Shown here piece after piece: positions 7,588-14,527 of a stretch of 40,715 nucleotides of DNA (its first letter is position 1; every line of letters begins with the position of its first letter). The DNA is taken from the NCBI GenBank assembly GCA_964619315.1, contig CAZUEH010000011.1, forward strand, positions 1 through 40,715. The letters run 5' to 3'. The notes beneath the pieces are model-generated. The model had not been told where the DNA came from. It saw only the letters and a program-made list of their open reading frames with translations, and made no database searches. A program made the position numbers and the translations under genes. The stretch is from Fimisoma sp964619315. GTDB taxonomy: Bacteria > Bacillota > Clostridia > Peptostreptococcales > Anaerovoracaceae.

Positions 7588-9423
7588 TTATTCTACGGTA
7601 ACCGATTTAGCCAAGTTCTTTGGCTTATCTATATTGCAGTCTCTTTCTTTCGCTACATAATATGCAAATAGCTGAAGCGGAACAACGCTTATCAAAGGTG
7701 CGATTTCATCTCTGCATTGAGGGATATAAATCATTTTGTCACTCTGTTCAGATATAGACTCGTTGCCCTCTTTAGCAATGGCCATTACGGATGCTCCTCT
7801 AGCTTTGATTTCTTGAATATTAGAAACCGTCTTTTCATATAAGAAGTCTTGGCAAGCCAATGCTATTACTAAGCTTGCAGGATCCATCAATGCTATAGTT
7901 CCATGTTTAAGCTCTCCTGCTGCTATCGCAAAGGAATTTATATATGAAATTTCTTTTAGCTTTAATGAACCTTCATATGAAACTGCGGAGTCTAAACCTC
8001 TTCCTATGAAGAATACTTGCTCCTTGCTATAAAGCTGTTTTGCCAACTCTTCTATTTCTGGAGTTTTCTTGAAAAATTCTTCAAGCTTGGCAGGCATTTC
8101 CTGCAAATCCTTAATGAATTGATCGTAGAATTCTCTTGTAAGTTCTCCTTTTTCAAGACCCATATAAAGCGCCAACATATACATACACATTAATTGTGTT
8201 GTGTAAGCCTTTGTAGATGCAACTGCGATTTCTGGACCTGCCCAAGTATAAAATACATCGTCAGATTCACGAGCAACTGAGCTACCTACAACATTAACTA
8301 CGCTCAATACTCTTGCTCCTTTGTTCTTTGCCTCTCTCAATGCCGCTAATGTATCAAGAGTTTCACCAGACTGGCTTATTGCTATGAACAAAGTGTTTTC
8401 ATCTATCAATGGATCTCTATATCGGAATTCCGAAGCCACATCAACCTCTACAGGTATTTTTACTAGCTTCTCGATTATGTACTTGCCAACTAATCCTGCA
8501 TGATAAGCTGTACCACAAGCCACTATATATACTTTGCTAAACTTTTCTATTTCTTCTTTAGTAAGGGTTATTCCCTCAAGGTTAATTTTACCTGTATCAT
8601 CTAAACGACGATTTAATGTTTCAGAAAGGCCCTTTGGCTGCTCATAGATTTCCTTAAGCATAAAGTGCTCATAGCCTTCTTTTTCGGCTGCATCTACATC
8701 CCAAGTAACGTGGAAAACTTCTCTGTCCACTTTCTTTCTATCTTCATCAAATATAGTAACTTCATCAGCTGTAACAAGTACAGTTTCATTGTTCTCAATT
8801 AGATAAATTTCTTTTACATACTTTAATAGTGCCGGTATGTCTGAAGCTATAAAGTTGCTTCCTTTGCCAAGGCCTACTATTAATGGTGCATCCTTACGAA
8901 CAGCAACAAGTTTATCTGGTTCGCCTTCAGCCATTGCAACGATGGCATATGCTCCACGCATTTTATCTACAGCAGCAAATACAGCATCTAAAAGGTCCTT
9001 CTTCTCTTCATAAAGTACTCCTACCAAATGAGCGATAACCTCTGAGTCAGTTTCTGTTTTGAACACTATATTGTGCTTTTCTGCAAGTTCCTTTTTTAGT
9101 TCCTGATAGTTCTCTATTATTCCATTATGGATTATTGCAATTTTTCCATCTTGGCTCATATGAGGATGAGCATTAAGGTCTGATGGCGCACCATGGGTAG
9201 CCCATCTTGTATGGCCTATGCCTACATGGCTGTCCATTGGATCATCACCTATTAGATTTTCTAAATTTGCAATACCACCGACATGCTTCTTTACTTCTAA
9301 TTTGCCATCTCTAACTATTGCAATACCAGCGGAGTCATATCCTCTGTATTCCAATTTCTTAAGTCCATCAATGATTACATCTTTCGCATTATTGTTTCCT
9401 ATATAACCTACAATTCCACACAT
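7588..9423 (-). CDS. glmS: Glutamine-fructose-6-phosphate aminotransferase
   Basis: GlmS makes glucosamine-6-phosphate from fructose-6-phosphate and glutamine, the first step to UDP-GlcNAc. I place the start at the ATG 9421-9423, giving MCGIVGYIG: the catalytic cysteine must be residue 1 after Met removal, and the in-frame GTG nine bases upstream is part of the ribosome site AGGTAGGTG. The protein is 611 residues. The glutaminase domain (HTRWATHG, NGIIENY) fills roughly residues 1-240, followed by two SIS domains (ACGTAYHAG, SQSGETLDT, STKAYTTQ) and the isomerase tail NLAKSVTVE. The gap to glmM is only nine bases, leaving no room for a glmS ribozyme. Confidence 0.96.
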   Translation of the reverse strand: MCGIVGYIGNNNAKDVIIDGLKKLEYRGYDSAGIAIVRDGKLEVKKHVGGIANLENLIGDDPMDSHVGIGHTRWATHGAPSDLNAHPHMSQDGKIAIIHNGIIENYQELKKELAEKHNIVFKTETDSEVIAHLVGVLYEEKKDLLDAVFAAVDKMRGAYAIVAMAEGEPDKLVAVRKDAPLIVGLGKGSNFIASDIPALLKYVKEIYLIENNETVLVTADEVTIFDEDRKKVDREVFHVTWDVDAAEKEGYEHFMLKEIYEQPKGLSETLNRRLDDTGKINLEGITLTKEEIEKFSKVYIVACGTAYHAGLVGKYIIEKLVKIPVEVDVASEFRYRDPLIDENTLFIAISQSGETLDTLAALREAKNKGARVLSVVNVVGSSVARESDDVFYTWAGPEIAVASTKAYTTQLMCMYMLALYMGLEKGELTREFYDQFIKDLQEMPAKLEEFFKKTPEIEELAKQLYSKEQVFFIGRGLDSAVSYEGSLKLKEISYINSFAIAAGELKHGTIALMDPASLVIALACQDFLYEKTVSNIQEIKARGASVMAIAKEGNESISEQSDKMIYIPQCRDEIAPLISVVPLQLFAYYVAKERDCNIDKPKNLAKSVTVE

Positions 9424-9432
9424 TTTTTTCAC

Positions 9433-10782
9433 CTACCTAAATTTCTCTTCAATCAAATACGCTAACTCGTGGGCCAAAGTATCTAGCCTTTCTTCGTCGT
9501 CACCTTCAAGCATAACTCGAACCAAAGGTTCTGTGCCTGACGGTCTTATTAGCACTCTTCCGTTTCCGGCTAACTCTTCTTCTATGCGGGCAATGGCATT
9601 GGCCACATCCTCGTCATTCATATAAGTTTTTTTATAGTCATTATTTATTTTTGCATTTACCAATACTTGTGGGAAAATCTCTATCTCAGCCGCAAGTTCT
9701 GAAAGTTTCTTATCTCCATCTTTTAATACTCTCATAAGTTGAAGAGAAGAAAGCACCCCATCTCCTGTGGTTGTATGTTCTTTAAATATTATATGCCCTG
9801 ATTGTTCTCCGCCAAGAACGCTTCCTGTCTGTAACATTTTTTCAAGGACATAGCGATCTCCGACACCTGTAATATCAACATCGATTCCCGACTCTTCCAT
9901 CGCCTTGTGGAATCCTATATTGCTCATTACTGTGACAGTAACCTTGTTCTCTGCCAACGCGCCTTGTGACTTAAGTATGCGTGCACAGATAGCTATAACT
10001 TTATCTCCGTCTACCACACATCCTTGTTCGTCTACAACGATAAGTCTGTCTGCGTCTCCATCGTATGCTAACCCTATGTCAGCTCCAGAATCTTTGACCA
10101 ACTGCGCCAACTGCTCTGGGTGGGTAGAGCCACATCCATCGTTTATATTAACTCCATTAGGGTTGTCTCCCATTAGAACTACTTTTGCGCCTAGTGCTTC
10201 ATAAACTTTAGCCGCAATCTGATAAGCCGCTCCATTGGCACAATCCAGTGCAACCTTTTTGCCGTCTAATCTAAAGTCTACTGTTTCTAGCAAGTGCTTG
10301 ATATATAAATCCGAAGCATTTTCTGATGCCTCAAGGCATTTGCCTATTAAGTCACCAGTTATGTGACTGTTTACGTCTATGCTACTGATTATCAAATCTT
10401 CGATTTTTTCTTCCAAAAGATCATCTAATTTATACCCAGAACCATTAAAAAACTTGATTCCGTTATACTCAAAAGTATTGTGAGATGCGCTTATTACTAT
10501 CCCTGCATCTGCATTATAGTACTGTGCCAAATAGGCAACCGCTGGGGTAGGAATTACTCCAACATTTATTACATTACCTCCAACAGCAAGGATCCCTGCT
10601 GTAAGAGCGTTCTCTAACATGTCACCTGAAATTCTCGTGTCCTTACCTATTACTACTACAGGCCTTTGGTTCTTAGTTTTAAGTACATAAGCTCCAGCCT
10701 TTCCTAAGTTAAACGCCAATTCCGGGGTGAGTTCTTTGTTTGCTATTCCCCTAACTCCGTCAGTACCAAATAATCTTCCCAT
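9433..10782 (-). CDS. glmM: Phosphoglucosamine mutase
   Basis: GlmM converts glucosamine-6-phosphate to glucosamine-1-phosphate. All four family signatures are visible: the phosphoserine loop ISASHN, the metal loop DGDADR, the sugar loop GGEQSGH and the phosphate-binding RPSGTEPLVRV. The chosen ATG gives MGRLFGTDGVRG, the conserved beginning of the family, and 449 residues, the usual length. An in-frame ATG six codons upstream (10800) overlaps the cdaR stop as ATGA and could serve through translational coupling. In other bacteria GlmM binds CdaA and inhibits it, so the neighbouring genes probably form one regulatory complex. Confidence 0.95.
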   Translation of the reverse strand: MGRLFGTDGVRGIANKELTPELAFNLGKAGAYVLKTKNQRPVVVIGKDTRISGDMLENALTAGILAVGGNVINVGVIPTPAVAYLAQYYNADAGIVISASHNTFEYNGIKFFNGSGYKLDDLLEEKIEDLIISSIDVNSHITGDLIGKCLEASENASDLYIKHLLETVDFRLDGKKVALDCANGAAYQIAAKVYEALGAKVVLMGDNPNGVNINDGCGSTHPEQLAQLVKDSGADIGLAYDGDADRLIVVDEQGCVVDGDKVIAICARILKSQGALAENKVTVTVMSNIGFHKAMEESGIDVDITGVGDRYVLEKMLQTGSVLGGEQSGHIIFKEHTTTGDGVLSSLQLMRVLKDGDKKLSELAAEIEIFPQVLVNAKINNDYKKTYMNDEDVANAIARIEEELAGNGRVLIRPSGTEPLVRVMLEGDDEERLDTLAHELAYLIEEKFR

Positions 10783-10796
10783 AATTTTTCTCACTT

Positions 10797-11987
10797 TCAT
10801 TCTATGGTTATTTCCACATTTTCAGTGGATGATTCGATGCTCAATGTCTCTTTTGCACAAGTAATTTTCAAGGTCACTGTATGGGTGCCTTTTCCAAGGT
10901 TTTCAACATCTACAGAAATGCTAAAATCCGAAGTAAGAATGTTGCTTACTATGTTTCCTTTGCCAATGGCTTTAACCTGAAAATCAATAGGACTTATTTT
11001 ATAATTTAGATCATTCTTTTTGCCAGAAATATTTATATCACCTTCGTCAAAGTTAAAGGATGTTGTTTCCATTGACTTGACAGTTATGCTGGCAGAAAGT
11101 CCAACGGATTCTTTGCTTACTTGGATACCGTTTAGCAAAATAGGTTTTACCTCTATTTTAGTAGTTTGGTATACTTCACCTACATCAAGGGTTTCACATG
11201 TTATTTTGCTTATGTTTTCAAGGTCTTCCTCTGTCCCTTTTATTACAATTGTTTTAGGCGTAGTCACTGTTCTTTCTACATTGCCTTTATCTACATTTTT
11301 CACCGGAACTTCGAGGGAAACGGTCTTTTTGTTAAACATGACAGCAGTAACCTTTGCTTTGCTGTGTTCAAGTCTAAGCCTTTCTACTTGTGCCCCTTTT
11401 TGGTCTACAGGAATCAAGGTTGTTTCTAATGTCGTTGCCGTACCTTCTATAGCACTAGCCTCCACAGAAGCATTAACTTGCTCAACTCTGTCCACCAAGG
11501 TTTTTGCACCTGTCACTTCGACTGTTTCTCTATTGACTTCAATGACATGAGCCTCTTTTTCGGCATCTGTTTCATTGTTTACAATTACCTTTACATCTTT
11601 TGATTCCGTCACCTTTTTATCTATAACGACTGAAATCTTTTCATAATTTGTGTTTTCTATTTTAATGCTACCTGGGCCAGTAATATCAAGTCTTACTGTG
11701 TTTTCTCCCATTTTTAGAGCTTCCACATCCGCAGTTACGTTAAAATCGCTTGGCTTTACCTTAGTTACCGCAGTACGCTGCCCCGAAATACTTATATTTA
11801 TGCTTTCTACATTGCTGTTAAGTATGGTTAAACCGATTTCTTCCAACGCTTCTTGATTGGTGAATGTTATCGGCACGTTCTTAACTGTAATATTAGTTTC
11901 CGGGTTTACATCTCCCAGAACATAAGCCCAAAGGGTAATCGCAACTATAAGGGCTAAAATTATGTTTACTCTTCTATTTTCCAACAT
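10797..11987 (-). CDS. cdaR: CdaA regulatory protein CdaR (YbbR repeats)
   Basis: A 396-residue protein with one N-terminal membrane anchor (IILALIVAITLWAYVLG, about residues 9-25) followed by an outside region of repeated YbbR domains. Repeats are recognisable by the recurring pattern of a valine-rich strand with VPV or VPI and a following small-residue turn (for example VKNVPITF and VSLEVPVKNVDKG). Such proteins modulate the diadenylate cyclase CdaA. I prefer the ATG at 11985-11987, preceded by AGGGGTG six bases away; the GTG codon nine bases upstream belongs to that ribosome site. It overlaps cdaA by 14 bases and glmM's alternative start by four, indicating tight coupling. Confidence 0.9.
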   Translation of the reverse strand: MLENRRVNIILALIVAITLWAYVLGDVNPETNITVKNVPITFTNQEALEEIGLTILNSNVESINISISGQRTAVTKVKPSDFNVTADVEALKMGENTVRLDITGPGSIKIENTNYEKISVVIDKKVTESKDVKVIVNNETDAEKEAHVIEVNRETVEVTGAKTLVDRVEQVNASVEASAIEGTATTLETTLIPVDQKGAQVERLRLEHSKAKVTAVMFNKKTVSLEVPVKNVDKGNVERTVTTPKTIVIKGTEEDLENISKITCETLDVGEVYQTTKIEVKPILLNGIQVSKESVGLSASITVKSMETTSFNFDEGDINISGKKNDLNYKISPIDFQVKAIGKGNIVSNILTSDFSISVDVENLGKGTHTVTLKITCAKETLSIESSTENVEITIE

Positions 11988-12819
11988 TTTTTTCACCCCT
12001 GCTAAATACTCTGCCTATTGTGCCAACAAAGCCTCCCTTGGGTCCTTCCTGGAGATACAAATCAAGCAAAGTCTTTTCTATTTTTTTAGATTCAACGAAT
12101 CTTGTTAATATTCCATTTTGAGCAAGAGAAATTGCGCCAGTTTCTTCAGACACAATAATAACCAAAGCATCTGAATTTTCTGTAATTCCAATTCCTGCTC
12201 TGTGACGAGTTCCTAATTGTTTGCTTAGCTTTTTGTTCTGAGTCAATGGTAGCACGCAACCTGCTGCACAAAGTCGATCTCCTCTTAAAATCAATGCTCC
12301 ATCGTGTAGTGGTGAGCCTTCATAGAAAATAGTGCCTATCATCTCAGTAGAAATAGCAGCATCTACGATTGTTCCTGTTTCTACTATGTCGTTAAGTGTT
12401 ATTTCCTTTTCTATAACCATAAGCGCACCAGTTTTGGATGATGACATGGTTTCCACCGATTTCACTATTTCTGAAATCATACGCTTAGCTTCTTCTTTGT
12501 CTATGTCGTTCATTATATTGCCGAATTTGCTTCTTCCCAAATGCTCAAGAGCTCTTCTAAGTTCAGGCTGGAAAATTACTACGATAGCAACAAGTCCTAC
12601 TGTTGCAACTCCTGAAAGGAGCCAGTGAAGAGTATACAAGTGTAAAGCCTTTGACAGCAATGTACCTATTACCAACACAAGTAGTCCCTTTGCTAGTTGT
12701 TCAGCTCGAGTTTCTCTTATGAATCCCAATACTTTATAAACTATGAAAGCGACTATGAGTATATCCAAAACATCTGTGATACCAATGCTGGACATTATAT
12801 TACTGAAAAAATTTTCCAT
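11974..12819 (-). CDS. cdaA: Membrane diadenylate cyclase CdaA
   Basis: CdaA condenses two ATP to cyclic di-AMP, a second messenger for potassium, osmotic and wall homeostasis. Three membrane segments lie in the first 95 residues or so (around VLDILIVAFIVYKVLGFI, LLVLVIGTLLSKAL and GVATVGLVAIVVIF). The DAC domain follows, with the DGA motif (HDGALIL) and the RHR motif (GTRHRAGIG), then EETGAISLA. The ATG at 12817-12819 sits nine bases after AAAAGGA; the TTG two codons earlier is too close to the ribosome site. It is first in the operon cdaA-cdaR-glmM-glmS-ahcY-ywlG; the first three are a conserved Firmicutes set. Confidence 0.95.
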   Translation of the reverse strand: MENFFSNIMSSIGITDVLDILIVAFIVYKVLGFIRETRAEQLAKGLLVLVIGTLLSKALHLYTLHWLLSGVATVGLVAIVVIFQPELRRALEHLGRSKFGNIMNDIDKEEAKRMISEIVKSVETMSSSKTGALMVIEKEITLNDIVETGTIVDAAISTEMIGTIFYEGSPLHDGALILRGDRLCAAGCVLPLTQNKKLSKQLGTRHRAGIGITENSDALVIIVSEETGAISLAQNGILTRFVESKKIEKTLLDLYLQEGPKGGFVGTIGRVFSRGEKNVGK

Positions 12820-12850
12820 ACGCAAAATTCCTTTTAATGTATTTTATTTC

Positions 12851-12879
12851 ATTATACTTTGAAAATGTGTTATTTTCAA
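12851..12879 (-). promoter_or_regulatory. Promoter of the cdaA operon
   Basis: On the minus strand TTGAAA, a 17-base spacer, then TATAAT, about 30 bases upstream of the cdaA start. It is the only good promoter seen for the six-gene unit. Confidence 0.75.
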
Positions 12880-12939
12880 GTAGATATGATGTAATACTTC
12901 CCTTTATCAAACTCATCACAATACTTACTTGTCTCTCAT

Positions 12940-12969
12940 AAAAAAGACAGGTGATTTTCACCTGTCTTT
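12940..12969 (-). terminator. hpf terminator
   Basis: A perfect 12-base stem (AAAGACAGGTGA / TCACCTGTCTTT) with a three-base loop is followed by a T-run on the minus strand. Confidence 0.85.
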
Positions 12970-13014
12970 AGTTTTAATATTACTAGGCTTTGAAATCGCC
13001 CACTCGATATTCTA

Positions 13015-13539
13015 TTAGTAAGTTGTATGAAGAACTCCATAATCTTTATCTGCTCTTCTGTACACTACGCCTACGCTATCGGTTTCTACATTCAAGAATA
13101 CGAAGAAATTATGCTGCAAAAGTTCCATCTGCAAAATAGCTTCGTCCACAGTCATTGGTATTAGTTCGAACTTTTTAGTTCTAACTACTTTACCTTCTTC
13201 ATGTAACTCTGGTTCAGGAATCATTTCAAACCTTACAGATTCGTTGCTTTTGTTTCTCTTTAACATCTTGCCTTTGTATTTTGACATCTGGCTTTGTAGC
13301 TTGTCTGAAACGATGTCTATACAATCGAAGATATCCTGAGAAACATCTTCCGCTCTGAAAATTGTTCCCTTTGTAATAATGGTGGCTTCCATTTTTACCT
13401 TAGCTTTTTCAGGACGGATTAGCACGTTGGCTTTAATGTCATCCGCAAAATACTTTCCGAGTTTTTCAAACTTTTTGTCTATGGCTGCTTGAATTTTTTC
13501 ACTCACATTGATATTTTTGCCTGTTACTATGATCTTCAT
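13015..13539 (-). CDS. hpf: Ribosome hibernation promoting factor, long form
   Basis: Long-form HPF (also called RaiA/YvyD) pairs 70S ribosomes into inactive 100S dimers when growth stops. The N-terminal domain (residues 1-95) carries MKIIVTGKNINVSEKI and the basic region near AKVKMEATI. The C-terminal dimerisation domain (residues 120-174) carries KKFELIPMTVDEAILQMEL, HNFFVFLN and the typical VVYRRADKDYGV ending. At 174 residues it is a normal long form. The ATG follows AGGAGG. It is monocistronic, with an extended -10 promoter and a strong terminator, and lies directly downstream of a structured RNA on the same strand. Confidence 0.95.
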   Translation of the reverse strand: MKIIVTGKNINVSEKIQAAIDKKFEKLGKYFADDIKANVLIRPEKAKVKMEATIITKGTIFRAEDVSQDIFDCIDIVSDKLQSQMSKYKGKMLKRNKSNESVRFEMIPEPELHEEGKVVRTKKFELIPMTVDEAILQMELLQHNFFVFLNVETDSVGVVYRRADKDYGVLHTTY

Positions 13540-13566
13540 AATGATGACCTCCTACGCTTTCTTTTT

Positions 13567-13575
13567 ATTATAGCA
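13567..13575 (-). promoter_or_regulatory. hpf promoter (extended -10)
   Basis: On the minus strand TGCTATAAT is an extended -10 box. The -35 position has only TTCGCT, which fits dependence on the TG extension. It separates hpf transcription from the upstream structured RNA. Confidence 0.6.
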
Positions 13576-13606
13576 CATTTCCCTACAAAAGCGAAGTGGT
13601 TTTTAG

Positions 13607-13778
13607 ATAAAAGTTGCTTAGCTGACCTGGTCTTTGACCCCACACTTGCCTTTGCCCGCTTTGCGGAGGACTTACATCTAAGGTACGCCATGATCGCTGC
13701 TCGATCTATGCGAGACAGCTTACGTGGGTCCTTTTGCCCGCACCTGGCTTGGACTTTCAACCACAGACCTAAGCAACT
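13607..13778 (-). ncRNA. Structured RNA upstream of hpf, probable raiA RNA
   Basis: This GC-rich stretch on the minus strand has no credible protein but strong RNA structure. GTTGCTTAG at its 5' end (13777-13769) pairs perfectly with CTAAGCAAC at its 3' end (13621-13613), closing the whole RNA. GGTCT and AGACC can extend this closing stem. Inside are GTCC/GGAC enclosing GCC/GGC, a hairpin GCTG(T)CTCG / CGAGCAGC, and CCGC/GCGG with an AAA loop. It has its own promoter and ends in a short T-run. The raiA non-coding RNA motif is known to lie directly upstream of raiA/hpf in Firmicutes and Actinobacteria; the position, size (about 170 nt) and end-to-end pairing fit. I could not compare it with the covariance model. 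Confidence 0.7.
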
Positions 13779-13784
13779 CTTCTT

Positions 13785-13812
13785 ATTTTATCATTTGTTT
13801 GGCATATTACAA
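13785..13812 (-). promoter_or_regulatory. Promoter of the raiA-like RNA
   Basis: On the minus strand TTGTAA, a 16-base spacer, then TAAAAT. The -10 box begins right after the comFC stop codon and the -35 lies inside the comFC coding end. The start would be near 13778, at the first base of the closing stem. Confidence 0.6.
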
Positions 13813-14525
13813 GCACAAAATTCATGGTGCCTGTTTTCTGCCGCTAAAAGAGATAGAAAATATACTTTTGATGCACCGCCTTTTCTTAGTGCTTGGCAGC
13901 ATTCCTTAGCCGTCGCCCCTGTTGTATAGATATCGTCTAAAAGTAATACTGACTTTCCTTCTATACAGTGCCTGGATTTTGGATTGACCGAAAAAACGCC
14001 TCGCATGTTTTGTTGCCTCTCAAATGCAGAAAGAGCTCTTTGGGCAACTGTATCTTTTGTTCTCAAAAGCGCATTCGGAGTCATTTTGATTCCACTTCTT
14101 TTGCAAAAATGTTTAGCTATTTTTTCCGTTTGATTAAAGCCTCTTTCCCGTAAACGCTTCCTGCTTACAGGAACAGGAACGACAACATCCGCAAGCAAAT
14201 GCTGGCAGCTTCCTTCTTCTTTTAGCACTTTGAGGAGTGCGTCATATAATATCTGAGCTATAACTGGCGCCACATAAGTCCGTCCATCGTATTTGAGAGA
14301 AAAAATTAGTCTTCTCTCATATGTTCCATAACCCATCGCTGCGATAGCCCCATCAAAGAGCTGCGGCGTTTCAGAAACGGACAACTTCGTCACATTAAAA
14401 TTCATGTGTCGTATACAATGGTCGCACAATCCATAGGTGCGATTTTTATCTATGTATTTGCCACAACAGTTACAATAAAGACCTTGTGGAAACACAAGGT
14501 CTGCAATCATTTCTTTTATTATCAA
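13791..14525 (-). CDS. comFC: ComF family phosphoribosyltransferase-like protein
   Basis: ComFC-type proteins take part in uptake of transforming DNA and belong to the phosphoribosyltransferase fold. The N-terminal zinc finger is CNCC followed by CDHC (within the first 40 residues). PVPVSRKRLRERGFNQ near residue 120 and the PRPP-binding loop VLLLDDIYTTGATAKE near residue 200 are both clear. Length is about 244 residues. The gene opens with TTG codons and has no ATG at the expected place. The TTG at 14531 overlaps the recD2 stop (TTGA) but sits only two bases from AAGGG, whereas the TTG at 14525 has an eight-base spacing, so I chose the latter. It is the last gene of the yhaM operon. Confidence 0.88.
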   Translation of the reverse strand: MIIKEMIADLVFPQGLYCNCCGKYIDKNRTYGLCDHCIRHMNFNVTKLSVSETPQLFDGAIAAMGYGTYERRLIFSLKYDGRTYVAPVIAQILYDALLKVLKEEGSCQHLLADVVVPVPVSRKRLRERGFNQTEKIAKHFCKRSGIKMTPNALLRTKDTVAQRALSAFERQQNMRGVFSVNPKSRHCIEGKSVLLLDDIYTTGATAKECCQALRKGGASKVYFLSLLAAENRHHEFCACNMPNK

Positions 14526-14527
14526 CC

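Noticed and set aside
11020..11550. 176-codon plus-strand ORF opposite cdaR
   Set aside because: It lies wholly inside cdaR on the other strand; the Ser/Thr/Val-rich translation mirrors the codons of the YbbR repeats.
13536..13760. 74-codon minus-strand ORF rich in K and R over the hpf upstream region
   Set aside because: It coincides with the self-complementary RNA, has no good ribosome site, crosses the hpf promoter and has no recognisable protein features.
13489..13929. 146-codon plus-strand ORF antisense to hpf start, the structured RNA and comFC
   Set aside because: It is a frame shadow across three unrelated features, with no ribosome site and unlikely composition.
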